Source of the DNA: a virus
DNA length: 64,000 bases
Strand: one strand, 5' to 3'
Virus record (IMG/VR): IMGVR_UViG_3300044655_002353
Coordinates: 26,029 to 90,028 of that record
A program made the position numbers and the translations under genes. The notes beneath the pieces are model-generated. The model worked only from the letters and a program-made list of their open reading frames with translations. It searched no databases and was not told the DNA's origin. Shown piece after piece: positions 8,287 through 16,788 of the stretch; within the stretch, counting starts at the first letter, position 1, and each line of letters begins with the position of its first letter.

Positions 8287-8777
8287 AATCAGTATTTGCC
8301 TTTTTGATAACGATTAGCTTTTCGCAGTTAGTAACAGCCTCTACTGACAAAGATCCTGTTATTATCGCGGATAAAAAACAAGCAACGATATCAGTATTTT
8401 ATCCTGAAACTGGTCAAAAAATTACTCAACCAGCTTTATTTGGTAAAGTGAAATCTGATAAGCTAGATATGAATGTATATGATTATCCGTCTAAAACGAA
8501 CTATGTCACTCCATCAGGTTCGTTCAAAACATCTAAAACTTTTTCATGGCGATTAGGTGAAGATATGCTAGTTTTTATCAAAGGTCAGAATGCAGTTGCA
8601 GCTATTCATCCACTTTGGAAGGGGAATCCTGACCAAAAAAGAATTGAAAGATTGAAAAGTCCGCAAATAGATGATAACCGTATTACCGGTGGATGTATCA
8701 ATGTTGATTCTGATTTCTTCTATCAAAAATTGAATACTTTGCCTGAAGGAACACTGCTAATCGTATTACCTGAATAA
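8283..8777 (+). CDS. L,D-transpeptidase (YkuD)-like exported protein
   Basis: 164 residues with signal peptide MKSVFAFLITISFSQLVTAS. YkuD hallmarks: TPSGSF (76-81), His109 in AAIHP, and TGGCIN with Cys138, the catalytic cysteine position of the S/T-HGC-x-N motif. The usual His before Gly-Cys is Gly here, so activity may be altered. L,D-transpeptidases crosslink peptidoglycan or attach proteins to it. Coupled by an ATGA overlap to a lipoprotein. In a phage it could modify the host wall during infection or block superinfection; that is inference. Confidence 0.65.
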   Translation: MKSVFAFLITISFSQLVTASTDKDPVIIADKKQATISVFYPETGQKITQPALFGKVKSDKLDMNVYDYPSKTNYVTPSGSFKTSKTFSWRLGEDMLVFIKGQNAVAAIHPLWKGNPDQKRIERLKSPQIDDNRITGGCINVDSDFFYQKLNTLPEGTLLIVLPE

Positions 8778-8814
8778 ACTTATAACCACATTTCTCACAA
8801 AGGAGAACTTAATT

Positions 8815-9111
8815 ATGAAATACTTACTAACCCTTTTACTTATCAGTGCTAACGTTTGTTTTGCACAACCTGTAGTTGTTACCCCTAAAACGGCTGCAGC
8901 CGCAACTGTAGTAAATGAATCAACCATGACAAACAATCCTGACCGTCGTCGTGTTGCCGGAAGTGCTATGATTCTAAAAACTGATGGTGTTATCGACGAT
9001 GCAACTATTCCAAAAATTGAAACACCTGAATCTGATGTACCGTCTAATGTTATCAATCCTCCATTACCTGAATTAGAATTCCCAAAATTAGAGCTTTCAA
9101 TTATCGACTAA
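8815..9111 (+). CDS. Small exported protein, unknown
   Basis: 98 residues. Signal peptide MKYLLTLLLISANVCFA, cut before QPVVVTPK. The mature 80 residues hold a basic PDRRRVAGSAMILK segment and a Pro/Glu-rich, probably disordered tail (PPLPELEFPKLEL). AAAGGAGA upstream gives a strong ribosome site. It is the last exported protein of the cluster. No family recognised. Confidence 0.6.
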   Translation: MKYLLTLLLISANVCFAQPVVVTPKTAAAATVVNESTMTNNPDRRRVAGSAMILKTDGVIDDATIPKIETPESDVPSNVINPPLPELEFPKLELSIID

Positions 9112-9112
9112 A

Positions 9113-9811
9113 ATGAGTTCGTTATCGATGGATAAGTTTAGAGAATTGTTTTTAGGTCAATTTGAGCCTGACTATTCTCAATCATACTTTGGAGACAGTG
9201 AACCGAATGTCAGTAAGATGACATTTTCCTCAGGGATGAGGATTTCTGTCAAAACAATGTATGATAATTATGTGGGTACCGCTTTTAATAATTGGCAATA
9301 TAATGTTCCATCAAGAGTTCAACAAAAACAACTTATAACATTTGAAAAAGTTCGTGGTAATATTGATTCCTGTATTCCAGATAGTCAGAAGAACGAGTTT
9401 TATCGATTACTTTCTTCCGTGGATGGCGATGTGATTGTTGAAGGAAATCTAACTTCTTTTGAAGGCATTCCAAAGAAAATCAATGGAAGATTAGATTTAT
9501 CAAGATGTCAATCATTACATTCTTTATCTGGCATTGATAAGTACTTTGGTAAAGATGGCTTTATTGCTGAACGATTACCTTTACCAAGTACTCTTGGATA
9601 TGCAATTCTTGGAGTACTAAAAATACCAAAACTAATAGGAATTAGTTTCAATGATGAATTTGGTGTATCTGAAGTTGGCACTCCTAATGAACGAGTAAAT
9701 GCTTTACGAACTCTGTCAGATATTGTCAATAGTCATATGAAATCAAAAGATGTAATTACGTGTCAACGTGAACTTATTGAAAACGATTTTGACGAGTATG
9801 CTACTTTTTAG
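9113..9811 (+). CDS. Solitary array-family protein, LRR-like, weak head tag
   Basis: 232 residues from ATG 9113; ATG 9131 would give MDKFRELFLGQFE, closer to the family leader but without an LxE site. Mid-protein SFEGIPKKINGRLDLS followed by SLHSLSGIDKYFG is the LRR-like unit, then LGYAILGVLKIPKL, the family core helix. The C-terminus ITCQRELIENDFDEYATF is the family tail with two substitutions. It ends tail-to-tail with the gp13 gene and has no downstream partner, which shows that the conserved C-terminus is kept for the protein and not only for coupling to a next gene. Confidence 0.7.
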   Translation: MSSLSMDKFRELFLGQFEPDYSQSYFGDSEPNVSKMTFSSGMRISVKTMYDNYVGTAFNNWQYNVPSRVQQKQLITFEKVRGNIDSCIPDSQKNEFYRLLSSVDGDVIVEGNLTSFEGIPKKINGRLDLSRCQSLHSLSGIDKYFGKDGFIAERLPLPSTLGYAILGVLKIPKLIGISFNDEFGVSEVGTPNERVNALRTLSDIVNSHMKSKDVITCQRELIENDFDEYATF

Positions 9812-11322
9812 CCTAATAAGAAAGCAACATTTCCGCCACCTACGTTGTTGCCAACTTCAAAATCGTTCATCTGTCTCATAAGTTCTGTATACATGGTTTC
9901 TGACTTCTGGAGTAACATGTCACCATTTAATGTCAATCCACCACCTGCTCCAGGTAACGTACCAAACTTAGAACGGTTCATCCCTAACATCTCCCAGCAT
10001 TTCGCTAATGCCCAGTCGCGTATCCAATTCTTAGCCCATCTATCTGTCAATAACTCTTGCTCAGAACGTTCCATAAAGCATTCTAATACTACTTTCTCAT
10101 CTTTATAGATTTTGCGAAGTATATTAAATTCTCGCTTAGCTTCATTCCATTCAAATGGCCAATCTGCTGCAAAGATTTTACCATACTCTTCTGCAAGTTG
10201 TTGAGCTAAGTGAATTGAAAGAATATCAATCTGACTTCCATAGAAAAACTGATTGTAAAAGATTTGCGAATAGATACCATTATCTCCACCCAATACATTC
10301 AAACCGATAGTGCTAACACGATGAGCTTTATAGATGTCAACTATTCTATCAGTTCCAACTGTCGGGTCATTCATGTAATAAGCATTTTGTCCAGCTGTAA
10401 CAGTAAAGAAAATATGTCTTCTTTCATATGCATTATCAGCACGTCTTCTAAACTCAGATAGTGAAATGTCGATAGCAGTCTCAAAATTTTCTTCCTTCAA
10501 TTCGACACATACTGAAGGCCAACCAAGTTGTGCTTTCAATACATTGACCAATCGAACTCGTTCGTCTAACGAACCTGTCGTGCCGATTGGAACCTTATCA
10601 TATGAAGGGGTTCCCACTTGGTCAACGTTAGCTTGTATCCATTGAACCGCATTCCATACATATAAGATATGTGTGTTTAAGTTATAGAAGAACTCACCAG
10701 CAATTGGAGAGGTTGGAAAAGCATGACCTGTTTTGACTGTACCTGCACTTGCAGGTATCCATGCAGCACCGTTCCACATTGATACAGAATTTGACACAGG
10801 GTTATAGAAGACCTGTCCAACTGTTGGATTGAGTGGAGGTGTTGTTGATTGAGGAATTGAACCAGTATATCCATCAACATTATGTTCAGCTCGTGACCCA
10901 TCTAGTGCATATGATTTTGAACCAAATGGATAGTACTGAATGACATTAGTACATATATGAATAGATGCGTAATAGACTTCGTTAGGGTCAGCATTAGTAA
11001 TAGTAACCGATTGAGTAGTAAGAGGGTCTTGAAATATCCAATAATTTGCAGATACTACTTGAGCGCCACCTATTGTATCAGCTGCAACTAATAAGTCAGT
11101 TGAACTCGTGTAACGAACACCATCGACAGGTTGTTGAGCAACTTCTAATGGAGAGGTCGAAAGAAGAACGACTTGACCTTTATAAGCAATGGTTGATGTT
11201 GGAATTGTCCAAGACAATTGAACTGTCGTTGGAGTAGGGCGAGTTAAGGTAAGAGTGACTGCTCGCCCTTCAGCCCAAAGTTCAGCAGTTGAAAATTCGT
11301 TATTGTCATTGATTGTTGTCAT
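9808..11322 (-). CDS. 13: Neck protein, gp13-like C-terminus with added N-terminal domains
   Basis: 504 residues versus 309 in T4 gp13. About residues 260-504 match gp13: LGWPSVCVELKEENF (T4 LGAPIINVELTPDQI), RWAKNWIRDWALAKCWEMLG and LPGAGGGLTLNGDMLLQKSE (T4 LPGGVTIDGQRLIEEA), ending VAFLLG (T4 FGILVG). The N-terminal 250 residues hold a fibronectin-like segment and two copies of a G-x-FFYN...W module (GQVFYNPVSNSVSMWNGAAW, GEFFYNLNTHILYVWNAVQW) of the kind found in fibre proteins. So the neck ring protein probably carries external decorations. A late promoter lies 47 bp upstream. Confidence 0.75.
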   Translation of the reverse strand: MTTINDNNEFSTAELWAEGRAVTLTLTRPTPTTVQLSWTIPTSTIAYKGQVVLLSTSPLEVAQQPVDGVRYTSSTDLLVAADTIGGAQVVSANYWIFQDPLTTQSVTITNADPNEVYYASIHICTNVIQYYPFGSKSYALDGSRAEHNVDGYTGSIPQSTTPPLNPTVGQVFYNPVSNSVSMWNGAAWIPASAGTVKTGHAFPTSPIAGEFFYNLNTHILYVWNAVQWIQANVDQVGTPSYDKVPIGTTGSLDERVRLVNVLKAQLGWPSVCVELKEENFETAIDISLSEFRRRADNAYERRHIFFTVTAGQNAYYMNDPTVGTDRIVDIYKAHRVSTIGLNVLGGDNGIYSQIFYNQFFYGSQIDILSIHLAQQLAEEYGKIFAADWPFEWNEAKREFNILRKIYKDEKVVLECFMERSEQELLTDRWAKNWIRDWALAKCWEMLGMNRSKFGTLPGAGGGLTLNGDMLLQKSETMYTELMRQMNDFEVGNNVGGGNVAFLLG

Positions 11323-11368
11323 ATGAGTAATATGTCCACGATAAAGTTATTGGATGATACGTATAAAC

Positions 11369-11384
11369 TATTTATCAATAAATA
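11369..11384. promoter_or_regulatory. Back-to-back divergent late promoters
   Basis: TATTTATC (11369-11376; GATAAATA on minus, 47 bp before the gp13 ATG) abuts ATAAATA (11378-11384, plus, 41 bp before the ATG at 11425). The pair forms an inverted repeat TATTTAT-CA-ATAAATA, so two polymerases could not load at once. Confidence 0.6.
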
Positions 11385-11424
11385 ACTTATCACTATAATC
11401 TAACTTATATCGGTTTGTACTCTC

Positions 11425-12609
11425 ATGAAAATATTTGAACTCTTTTCTTCTACTAATAAAGTTATTATAGAAGAAGATAATTTCTTTGAACTTCTATTTG
11501 AAGATTTGAAGAATCTTTCTTTCATTGAACCTGATTTACTAAAGGTTCTAAAAACTTCACTTGAATATGAAAGAGGACGATATTATGGCGGAAGCGTTAA
11601 TTATTCTCGTACTACTAAACATAAGTTCCCGTCGTTCTTAGGACAATATGCAAAGATAGATGAAGTTCCAAACGCTAAAAGTGCAGCTGAACTGCATCGT
11701 CTAATTAAAGATGATGAAACTGTCAAGGGCGTAGTAATACTATTTGATGATAGACAAGTGCTATCGCTTTTGAAACTTCCACCTCATCCTGGACATGACA
11801 ACAAAGAACTTTACATTTGGGCATGTTCTTGGCAAAACTTTTTCAAAGATGACCATGATTTGATGAATCAATCTTCTGAAATTATGGCTGCCTTCAAGAA
11901 AGCGGAACTTGAAGACCTCAAAACATCTGAAGGTTCAGAAGGAAAACTATATAAAGCACTTATTGCATTAATGAAAGGTCAAAAAGAAATTTATGGTAAA
12001 ACAGGTTCAATCAAAGTAAAAGTTATCAGAAGCGATGAAGAACGAACTGCCCTAAATGCTCGACGCAAAAAAGCTCGTGAGATTGATGCTAAGTATGCTC
12101 ATTTAATAACTCCGCCTAAAGAAGATTTATCTACTGAAAAAGGTATGAGAAATTGGATAAGCATGATGAAAGCTAAGTTGAACGCTCGTTTAGATACTTA
12201 CAAAGAACATAAAGCTCCAGCAGCAGATACTCCAGAAGAATTTCTTGACTTAATAAAGAATGAAGGGTTCTTGGACAAAATCAAAATTAATGGTCTTCCG
12301 TACATATTGAAGTACAACCGTTTAGACTTTGATTACCTTCGTGCTAAACAAGTTGCTGAACATAATCGTAGTCACATTGAATACCAGTTAGACTCACAGA
12401 GTAATGAGTATCATAACTATTGGAAAGCATTAAGTGAATATCGCAAAAATATTAGAAACGAATACCCTAATGATGAAGAAGCTTTAGAAGTTGCAATGGA
12501 AAAGTTTAGGGTTCCTTCCGCAATTAAAGTTTATATGAAACTTGACAAATCTTCAATCGTGGTCGATTCAATCAACATTGAGAGCTTCAATAAATGGAAT
12601 GCCAAATAA
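11425..12609 (+). CDS. Unknown 394-aa protein with tag-like start, heads array-1 operon
   Basis: Begins MKIFELFSST, like the array family leaders, with an I-I-E at residues 14-16 as a possible prohead-protease site. The rest is unrelated: a mixed alpha/beta part with RGRYYGGSVNYSR and KGVVILFDDR, then long charged helices (about 150-270, KARREID-like and MKAKLNARLDTYKEH). It lacks the QRELIE-DLDEYAEF tail. First gene behind the plus late promoter at 11378. A non-family packaged protein is a reasonable guess; no homologue recognised. Confidence 0.6.
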   Translation: MKIFELFSSTNKVIIEEDNFFELLFEDLKNLSFIEPDLLKVLKTSLEYERGRYYGGSVNYSRTTKHKFPSFLGQYAKIDEVPNAKSAAELHRLIKDDETVKGVVILFDDRQVLSLLKLPPHPGHDNKELYIWACSWQNFFKDDHDLMNQSSEIMAAFKKAELEDLKTSEGSEGKLYKALIALMKGQKEIYGKTGSIKVKVIRSDEERTALNARRKKAREIDAKYAHLITPPKEDLSTEKGMRNWISMMKAKLNARLDTYKEHKAPAADTPEEFLDLIKNEGFLDKIKINGLPYILKYNRLDFDYLRAKQVAEHNRSHIEYQLDSQSNEYHNYWKALSEYRKNIRNEYPNDEEALEVAMEKFRVPSAIKVYMKLDKSSIVVDSINIESFNKWNAK

Positions 12610-12806
12610 CAATTTCTGGTTACGAACCCTTCCTGTTCATGCCTGGTATGACCATTGAAGCAGCTATTCGTTATAAGAATAAGTACATTCATGGCGAAAT
12701 CTTGAAGCAGCTAATGGACAAGTTCAATGAAGTCAATGGCTTACGAGTTCCTAAAGCAGGTGAAAGCTTTTTGATTCCTGTAATGGAGGAAGGGCCAGGT
12801 GTCTAA
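12594..12806 (+). CDS. Small LysM/tail-X-like protein
   Basis: 70 residues; its ATG overlaps the end of the previous gene by 16 nt. The pattern of a leading MPGMTIEAAIRYKN, a helix with FNEVNGL and a closing GESFLIPV resembles LysM or phage tail-protein-X domains (G-D-T-L...N-x-L...G-x-x-L-x-I-P). The match is short. It ends 8 nt inside the first array gene. It could be a minor tail protein lying between unrelated genes. Confidence 0.45.
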   Translation: MECQITISGYEPFLFMPGMTIEAAIRYKNKYIHGEILKQLMDKFNEVNGLRVPKAGESFLIPVMEEGPGV

Positions 12807-13437
12807 TACTTTCAAACAATACTTACTAAAAGAAGAACGCGAATCGACTTTCTATACTAAGAAGTCTCAAATCAATGCTTGGATGAAAGCTCATGGCATT
12901 GGTCAGGGGAATTATGAAATTCATAAAGATATGAGTATCACATGTCATTGGAGTTTATCAATTTCTGGAAGTGATTTGGTCTGGTACAAAGGGAAGCAGT
13001 GTGTATTGCCAATCAACTTTAGAGAATGTACTAAAGATGTTCATGTATTAGCAAATGATATGATTGACTTGAAAGGGGTACCAAAATTTGTGGGTGGACA
13101 GTTCAATGTAAAGGGTAAGAACATTACTTCAGTTGAATACTTACCTGAAGAAGCTGAAGATATCTATCTGCATAATACAGGTATTATCAATTTCAAAGGT
13201 ATTGAAAAAGTGGTCAAAAAAGTCTATTCAATTTCAATACCTGAAGAAACTAAAGGGTTACTAAGCTTTGTTAAGATACAAAACCTAATGAAGGTTTCGC
13301 CATTATCAACTGCTTCTGACGAACTAAAGGAAGCATGCAAAATTGTAACTAAATATTGTGAAGCAAATCGACATGATGCTATTGCTTGTCAACGTAAACT
13401 TATTGAAAGCGACTTGGACGAATATGCAGAGTTTTAA
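12799..13437 (+). CDS. Array 1 gene 1: LRR-like type
   Basis: 212 residues from GTG 12799, chosen because GGAGGA lies 8 nt upstream and the product starts SNTFKQYLLKEE, a leader with an LKE site. LRR-like units: DLKGVPKFVGGQFNVKG, ITSVEYLPEEAEDIYL, IINFKGIEKVVKK. Core helix KGLLSFVKIQNL. Tail IACQRKLIESDLDEYAEF. It opens a run of 13 genes without a single intergenic base. Confidence 0.75.
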   Translation: MSNTFKQYLLKEERESTFYTKKSQINAWMKAHGIGQGNYEIHKDMSITCHWSLSISGSDLVWYKGKQCVLPINFRECTKDVHVLANDMIDLKGVPKFVGGQFNVKGKNITSVEYLPEEAEDIYLHNTGIINFKGIEKVVKKVYSISIPEETKGLLSFVKIQNLMKVSPLSTASDELKEACKIVTKYCEANRHDAIACQRKLIESDLDEYAEF

Positions 13438-14095
13438 AGAATACTTACAAGAAGTAGAAACTGATTCAAATATTCAACTTGGGATGTTTGTTGAAACTAA
13501 AGTCAAAATTGAATATTCTCCATATTCTTTAGAATCTGAGCTTAAAAATTTGATAATAAAAGTAGCAAAAAAGAAAGGTTATGATATTTCAAGTTATCTC
13601 AGTACTACTTATGGAATTGATTTGAAGTTTAAGATAACAAAACAAATCCAGTGTCAAGCAGAAACTATTCAAAAGTTACGTGATACTATTAGTTCAACTG
13701 TGAATGAGTTTTTTACGACTAAGATTTCACCTGAATTACAAGTAAAATTTTCTACAGCTGAGTTATCTTGTTTTGGATTTCCAAATTTTAAGCTAAGTAT
13801 AAATGATGGTAACATTTCATATTGGTGTGAAGAAGGTCAATCGATTTCTAACTTAGATAAAGTTATTCTAAAGTGTGATGAGTTCAGACTTTATAAAGCA
13901 AATATGATAAAAGGGGGAATACTTAGTTTGCTCAAACTAAAAATGCCAGTCAATATTATTGGCGCAGGTCCTTTTGGAAGTAATAGCCCACGATGGTATT
14001 CAATTGTCAATCCTTATTTGCAAGGCAATAGAAATGCTATTGCTTGCCAACGAGAACTCATTGAAAAAGACTTAGACGAATATGCGGAGTTTTAA
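13424..14095 (+). CDS. Array 1 gene 2: alpha/beta type
   Basis: 223 residues from ATG 13424, inside the stop region of gene 1 (14-nt overlap); an in-frame ATG at 13358 lies too far upstream. Leader MQSFKEYLQEVE with LQE. The N-terminal 150 residues alternate strands and helices without LRR units. Core helix GGILSLLKLKMP, then RWYSIVNPYL and the tail IACQRELIEKDLDEYAEF. Confidence 0.75.
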   Translation: MQSFKEYLQEVETDSNIQLGMFVETKVKIEYSPYSLESELKNLIIKVAKKKGYDISSYLSTTYGIDLKFKITKQIQCQAETIQKLRDTISSTVNEFFTTKISPELQVKFSTAELSCFGFPNFKLSINDGNISYWCEEGQSISNLDKVILKCDEFRLYKANMIKGGILSLLKLKMPVNIIGAGPFGSNSPRWYSIVNPYLQGNRNAIACQRELIEKDLDEYAEF

Positions 14096-14768
14096 AGAAT
14101 ACTTAGCAGAAGGCAATGATCATTGGGTAGAACCAATTCGCCCATTGCTTCTTCAAATAAAAGTACGTGGAGATGATTACATTTCTCCAAAGTATAATAG
14201 AGAACAGCTTTTTCAGCGAAACAATATAATTATTCGTGAATTATCTGAACTCTGTGAAAAAGCAAATCTTCCTAAAGTAAAAGAAGTCTATCATTTTGGA
14301 GTTGATAGAGTAACGTTTCATTTAGTTCTTGAACCCCATACTCATTATACTAAACCGCAACTTGATACTATAGCAACAAAGTTTATCAAGTTAGCAGATA
14401 AGTATGAAATTTATAAGAATGACTTTGAACCAGTATCTTCTGAAATGCCAGTAGTTATCTTAGAAGATAACTTTGATAAAACGACTACAGTTGAAGTCAA
14501 TCACGTTATCATTGAAGAAAGTGTCAAATCCTTACAAGATATACATAAAGTCATATTATCTGCTAAACAGATTTCTATGGGTGACTCTTCTAATATAACA
14601 CAAAATGTATTAGGATTACTAAAGATAAAGAATGCTATAACATTATATGCTTCAGCTAAAGTTCAATGGTTTAACATTGTAAAGGAATATTTCGATACAG
14701 GAAAAGACTTTATAGCTTGCCAACGAAAACTAATTGAACTTGACTTGGACGATTATGCAGAGCTTTAA
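14082..14768 (+). CDS. Array 1 gene 3: alpha/beta type
   Basis: 228 residues; leader MRSFKEYLAEGND (LAE). Alpha/beta N-terminal domain, then SLQDIHKVILSAKQISM, the I-H-K motif found across the family, core helix QNVLGLLKIKNA, and FNIVKEYF. Tail IACQRKLIELDLDDYAEL, with Leu and Asp replacing the usual Lys and Glu. 14-nt overlaps at both ends. Confidence 0.75.
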   Translation: MRSFKEYLAEGNDHWVEPIRPLLLQIKVRGDDYISPKYNREQLFQRNNIIIRELSELCEKANLPKVKEVYHFGVDRVTFHLVLEPHTHYTKPQLDTIATKFIKLADKYEIYKNDFEPVSSEMPVVILEDNFDKTTTVEVNHVIIEESVKSLQDIHKVILSAKQISMGDSSNITQNVLGLLKIKNAITLYASAKVQWFNIVKEYFDTGKDFIACQRKLIELDLDDYAEL

Positions 14769-15423
14769 GCAATACTTATCTGAAGCTTCTAATCCGGATG
14801 ATAAACAAATCCGTGAAATGATTGGAAAGTATAAGAGTGGAGAACTTGGCAGATGTAGGTTTCCGAATAAATTTCCACGACATGCAGTTAAGAATGGAAA
14901 AATCTATTTGAAGAAACCTTTAATTATTGAGCATTGCATGTTTGATGACAATGATGAATTACTATTTCCAATTGCAGAAGCTCTTCGATTAGTAATATGG
15001 AATGTTCCTAAGACGTTCAAGAACTTTCCTGAAATAGTTGGCGAAGGTGGTATTGAATTTTCTACAGGTAACCAAATACAATCTCTTGATGGATTTCCAT
15101 CAGATATTAGTAATAGACTTGATACATCAAGAATTAGAAACTTTGATTTTACAAATTTCAATAAGTATGTCAAAAGACTTGATGGATGGTTAATAACTAG
15201 TGCTTTATATGAAGGGCCCTTATTATCATTACTAAAAATTAGAGACTTGAAGCATGTAGGATTTATTGACCACCATTCTGGTAAATCTCAAGATGAAGTA
15301 AAAATTAAAGTGAATTTAAGAAATGCTTGTAATATTATCAACAAATATTTACCACTTGGAAATTTTATTGAATGCCAACGAGAACTTATTGAAAACGACC
15401 TGGACGAATACGCAGAACTATGA
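14755..15423 (+). CDS. Array 1 gene 4: LRR-like type
   Basis: 222 residues from ATG 14755; leader MQSFKQYLSEASN with LSE followed by Ala, as in the T4 IxE-A cleavage site. LRR-like units: TFKNFPEIVGEGGIEFS, IQSLDGFPSDISNRLDTS, then FTNFNKYVKRLD. Core helix GPLLSLLKIRDLKHV. Tail IECQRELIENDLDEYAEL; the final Leu codon runs into the next ATG (ATGA overlap). Confidence 0.75.
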   Translation: MQSFKQYLSEASNPDDKQIREMIGKYKSGELGRCRFPNKFPRHAVKNGKIYLKKPLIIEHCMFDDNDELLFPIAEALRLVIWNVPKTFKNFPEIVGEGGIEFSTGNQIQSLDGFPSDISNRLDTSRIRNFDFTNFNKYVKRLDGWLITSALYEGPLLSLLKIRDLKHVGFIDHHSGKSQDEVKIKVNLRNACNIINKYLPLGNFIECQRELIENDLDEYAEL

Positions 15424-16097
15424 AAATCTCTGAACTACTAACTGAAGAAACTGCCGAAGATAAAGCTGTACGACTCGAAATAAATGCGATTCGTAAAGGT
15501 AAGTATGCATCACATCCGATGCCAGTCAGCTTTGGGAAATTTAGCGTTGTTAATAGTATGGTATCAATTGATGGACGTTGGAACTTAAAGAATACTCTTA
15601 TTCCTAAAGATGGACCTGATGCCGGTAAGCTAACTTTCAAAATGATAAAGTGTGGTCAGATTGAATTGGGTGCCAATAGATTATCATCATTTGAAGGATT
15701 TCCACCAGATGTATCATTCACCGGCGATAAGATGTATGGAAGAACTGCTATCGTGACTACCTGTGCGCATCCACTTCTAACAAAGTTAGATGGCATTTCA
15801 AAACGAATTGATGGAAACCTTGGATTAGGCTTGTGTCATAATCTTGATTGGTCTAATGCTCACAAACATTTTGAATACATAGATGGCACTTTAACAATTT
15901 CTAATCAATGGAAAGGTGGTGTCTTATGGGCATTAAAGATTCCAAAACTTCAAGCTTTGTTTTTTGGCCAATGTTCAAGCGAACACCGAGATGTTCAAGT
16001 AATTATTAGCAAATACTTAAGGTCAGAGTCAAAAGATATTGTAGCTTGTCAACGTGAACTTATCGAAAAGGATTTAGACGAATATGCAGAGTTTTAA
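15420..16097 (+). CDS. Array 1 gene 5: LRR-like type
   Basis: 225 residues; leader MKISELLTEETAED (LTE), the only MKI-type leader between MQ-type leaders in the first ten genes. LRR-like units: LSSFEGFPPDVSF, LTKLDGISKRIDGNLGLG, LDWSNAHKHFEYID. Core GGVLWALKIPKLQAL has Trp instead of the usual small residue. Tail VACQRELIEKDLDEYAEF. Starts by a 4-nt overlap. Confidence 0.75.
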   Translation: MKISELLTEETAEDKAVRLEINAIRKGKYASHPMPVSFGKFSVVNSMVSIDGRWNLKNTLIPKDGPDAGKLTFKMIKCGQIELGANRLSSFEGFPPDVSFTGDKMYGRTAIVTTCAHPLLTKLDGISKRIDGNLGLGLCHNLDWSNAHKHFEYIDGTLTISNQWKGGVLWALKIPKLQALFFGQCSSEHRDVQVIISKYLRSESKDIVACQRELIEKDLDEYAEF

Positions 16098-16788
16098 AGA
16101 ATTCTTATTGAAAGAAGAAATTATTAATCATGAACTTCCCACTAACGCGTACATTGATATTAGCACTGGTATCTTTACGTCTGAGGTTGAGCAATGGATT
16201 ACTGACGGTGATGGTGACGATAATCCACATATTACTTTCGAAAAATGGATAACATCTCATCTTCAAGATTACTTTGGACATAATGAAGTTGAAGCTTTTT
16301 TCGGAGCTGATGAAATGCTTATTACATATGAACTAGATGAGACTAACTTACATGCTAATCATGTTAGAGAAATACGTAAAAAATGCACTGAAATAGTTGA
16401 TGAGCTTTTAGGAACCGATATATTTCACCGTGATGAAGACAATACATACATATCTTTTAGAGAACAACTTGGTCCAAATGTTTATACTGATTGGCCATAT
16501 ATCGAATTTTACTTAGATCATTCTCCTTCAATATCTCTAAAAGATATTCATAAGAAAATGCCTCATTGCAAAAAAATTATTTTCTATAATGCGATTAATA
16601 AAATAAATTCTAATGTATTAGGATTATTAAAGTTAAAAGAATTGAAGCATATTACAATTTGGCCACGTTCTCAAAAGATACCTCCTTGGTATGAAATTGT
16701 AATGAAACATTTCGACGCCGATAAAAACTTCATCGCGTGTCAACGTGAACTAATTGAAAAAGATTTAGACGAGTATGCGGAGTTATAA
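16084..16788 (+). CDS. Array 1 gene 6: alpha/beta type
   Basis: 234 residues; leader MQSFKEFLLKEEI (LKE). Acidic N-terminal domain (DGDGDDNPH; NEVEAFFGADEMLITYELDE) resembling the one in the gene at 17424. Then ISLKDIHKKMPHCKKI, core SNVLGLLKLKELKHI, and PPWYEIVMKHFD. Tail IACQRELIEKDLDEYAEL. Confidence 0.75.
   Translation: MQSFKEFLLKEEIINHELPTNAYIDISTGIFTSEVEQWITDGDGDDNPHITFEKWITSHLQDYFGHNEVEAFFGADEMLITYELDETNLHANHVREIRKKCTEIVDELLGTDIFHRDEDNTYISFREQLGPNVYTDWPYIEFYLDHSPSISLKDIHKKMPHCKKIIFYNAINKINSNVLGLLKLKELKHITIWPRSQKIPPWYEIVMKHFDADKNFIACQRELIEKDLDEYAEL

Noticed and set aside
5487-9111. Bacterial chromosome segment or assembly chimera, given secreted and PEP-CTERM-like genes
   Set aside because: The island is flanked by phage tail genes, contains an array-family gene (9113-9811) at its end, and shares base composition and promoter style with the rest.
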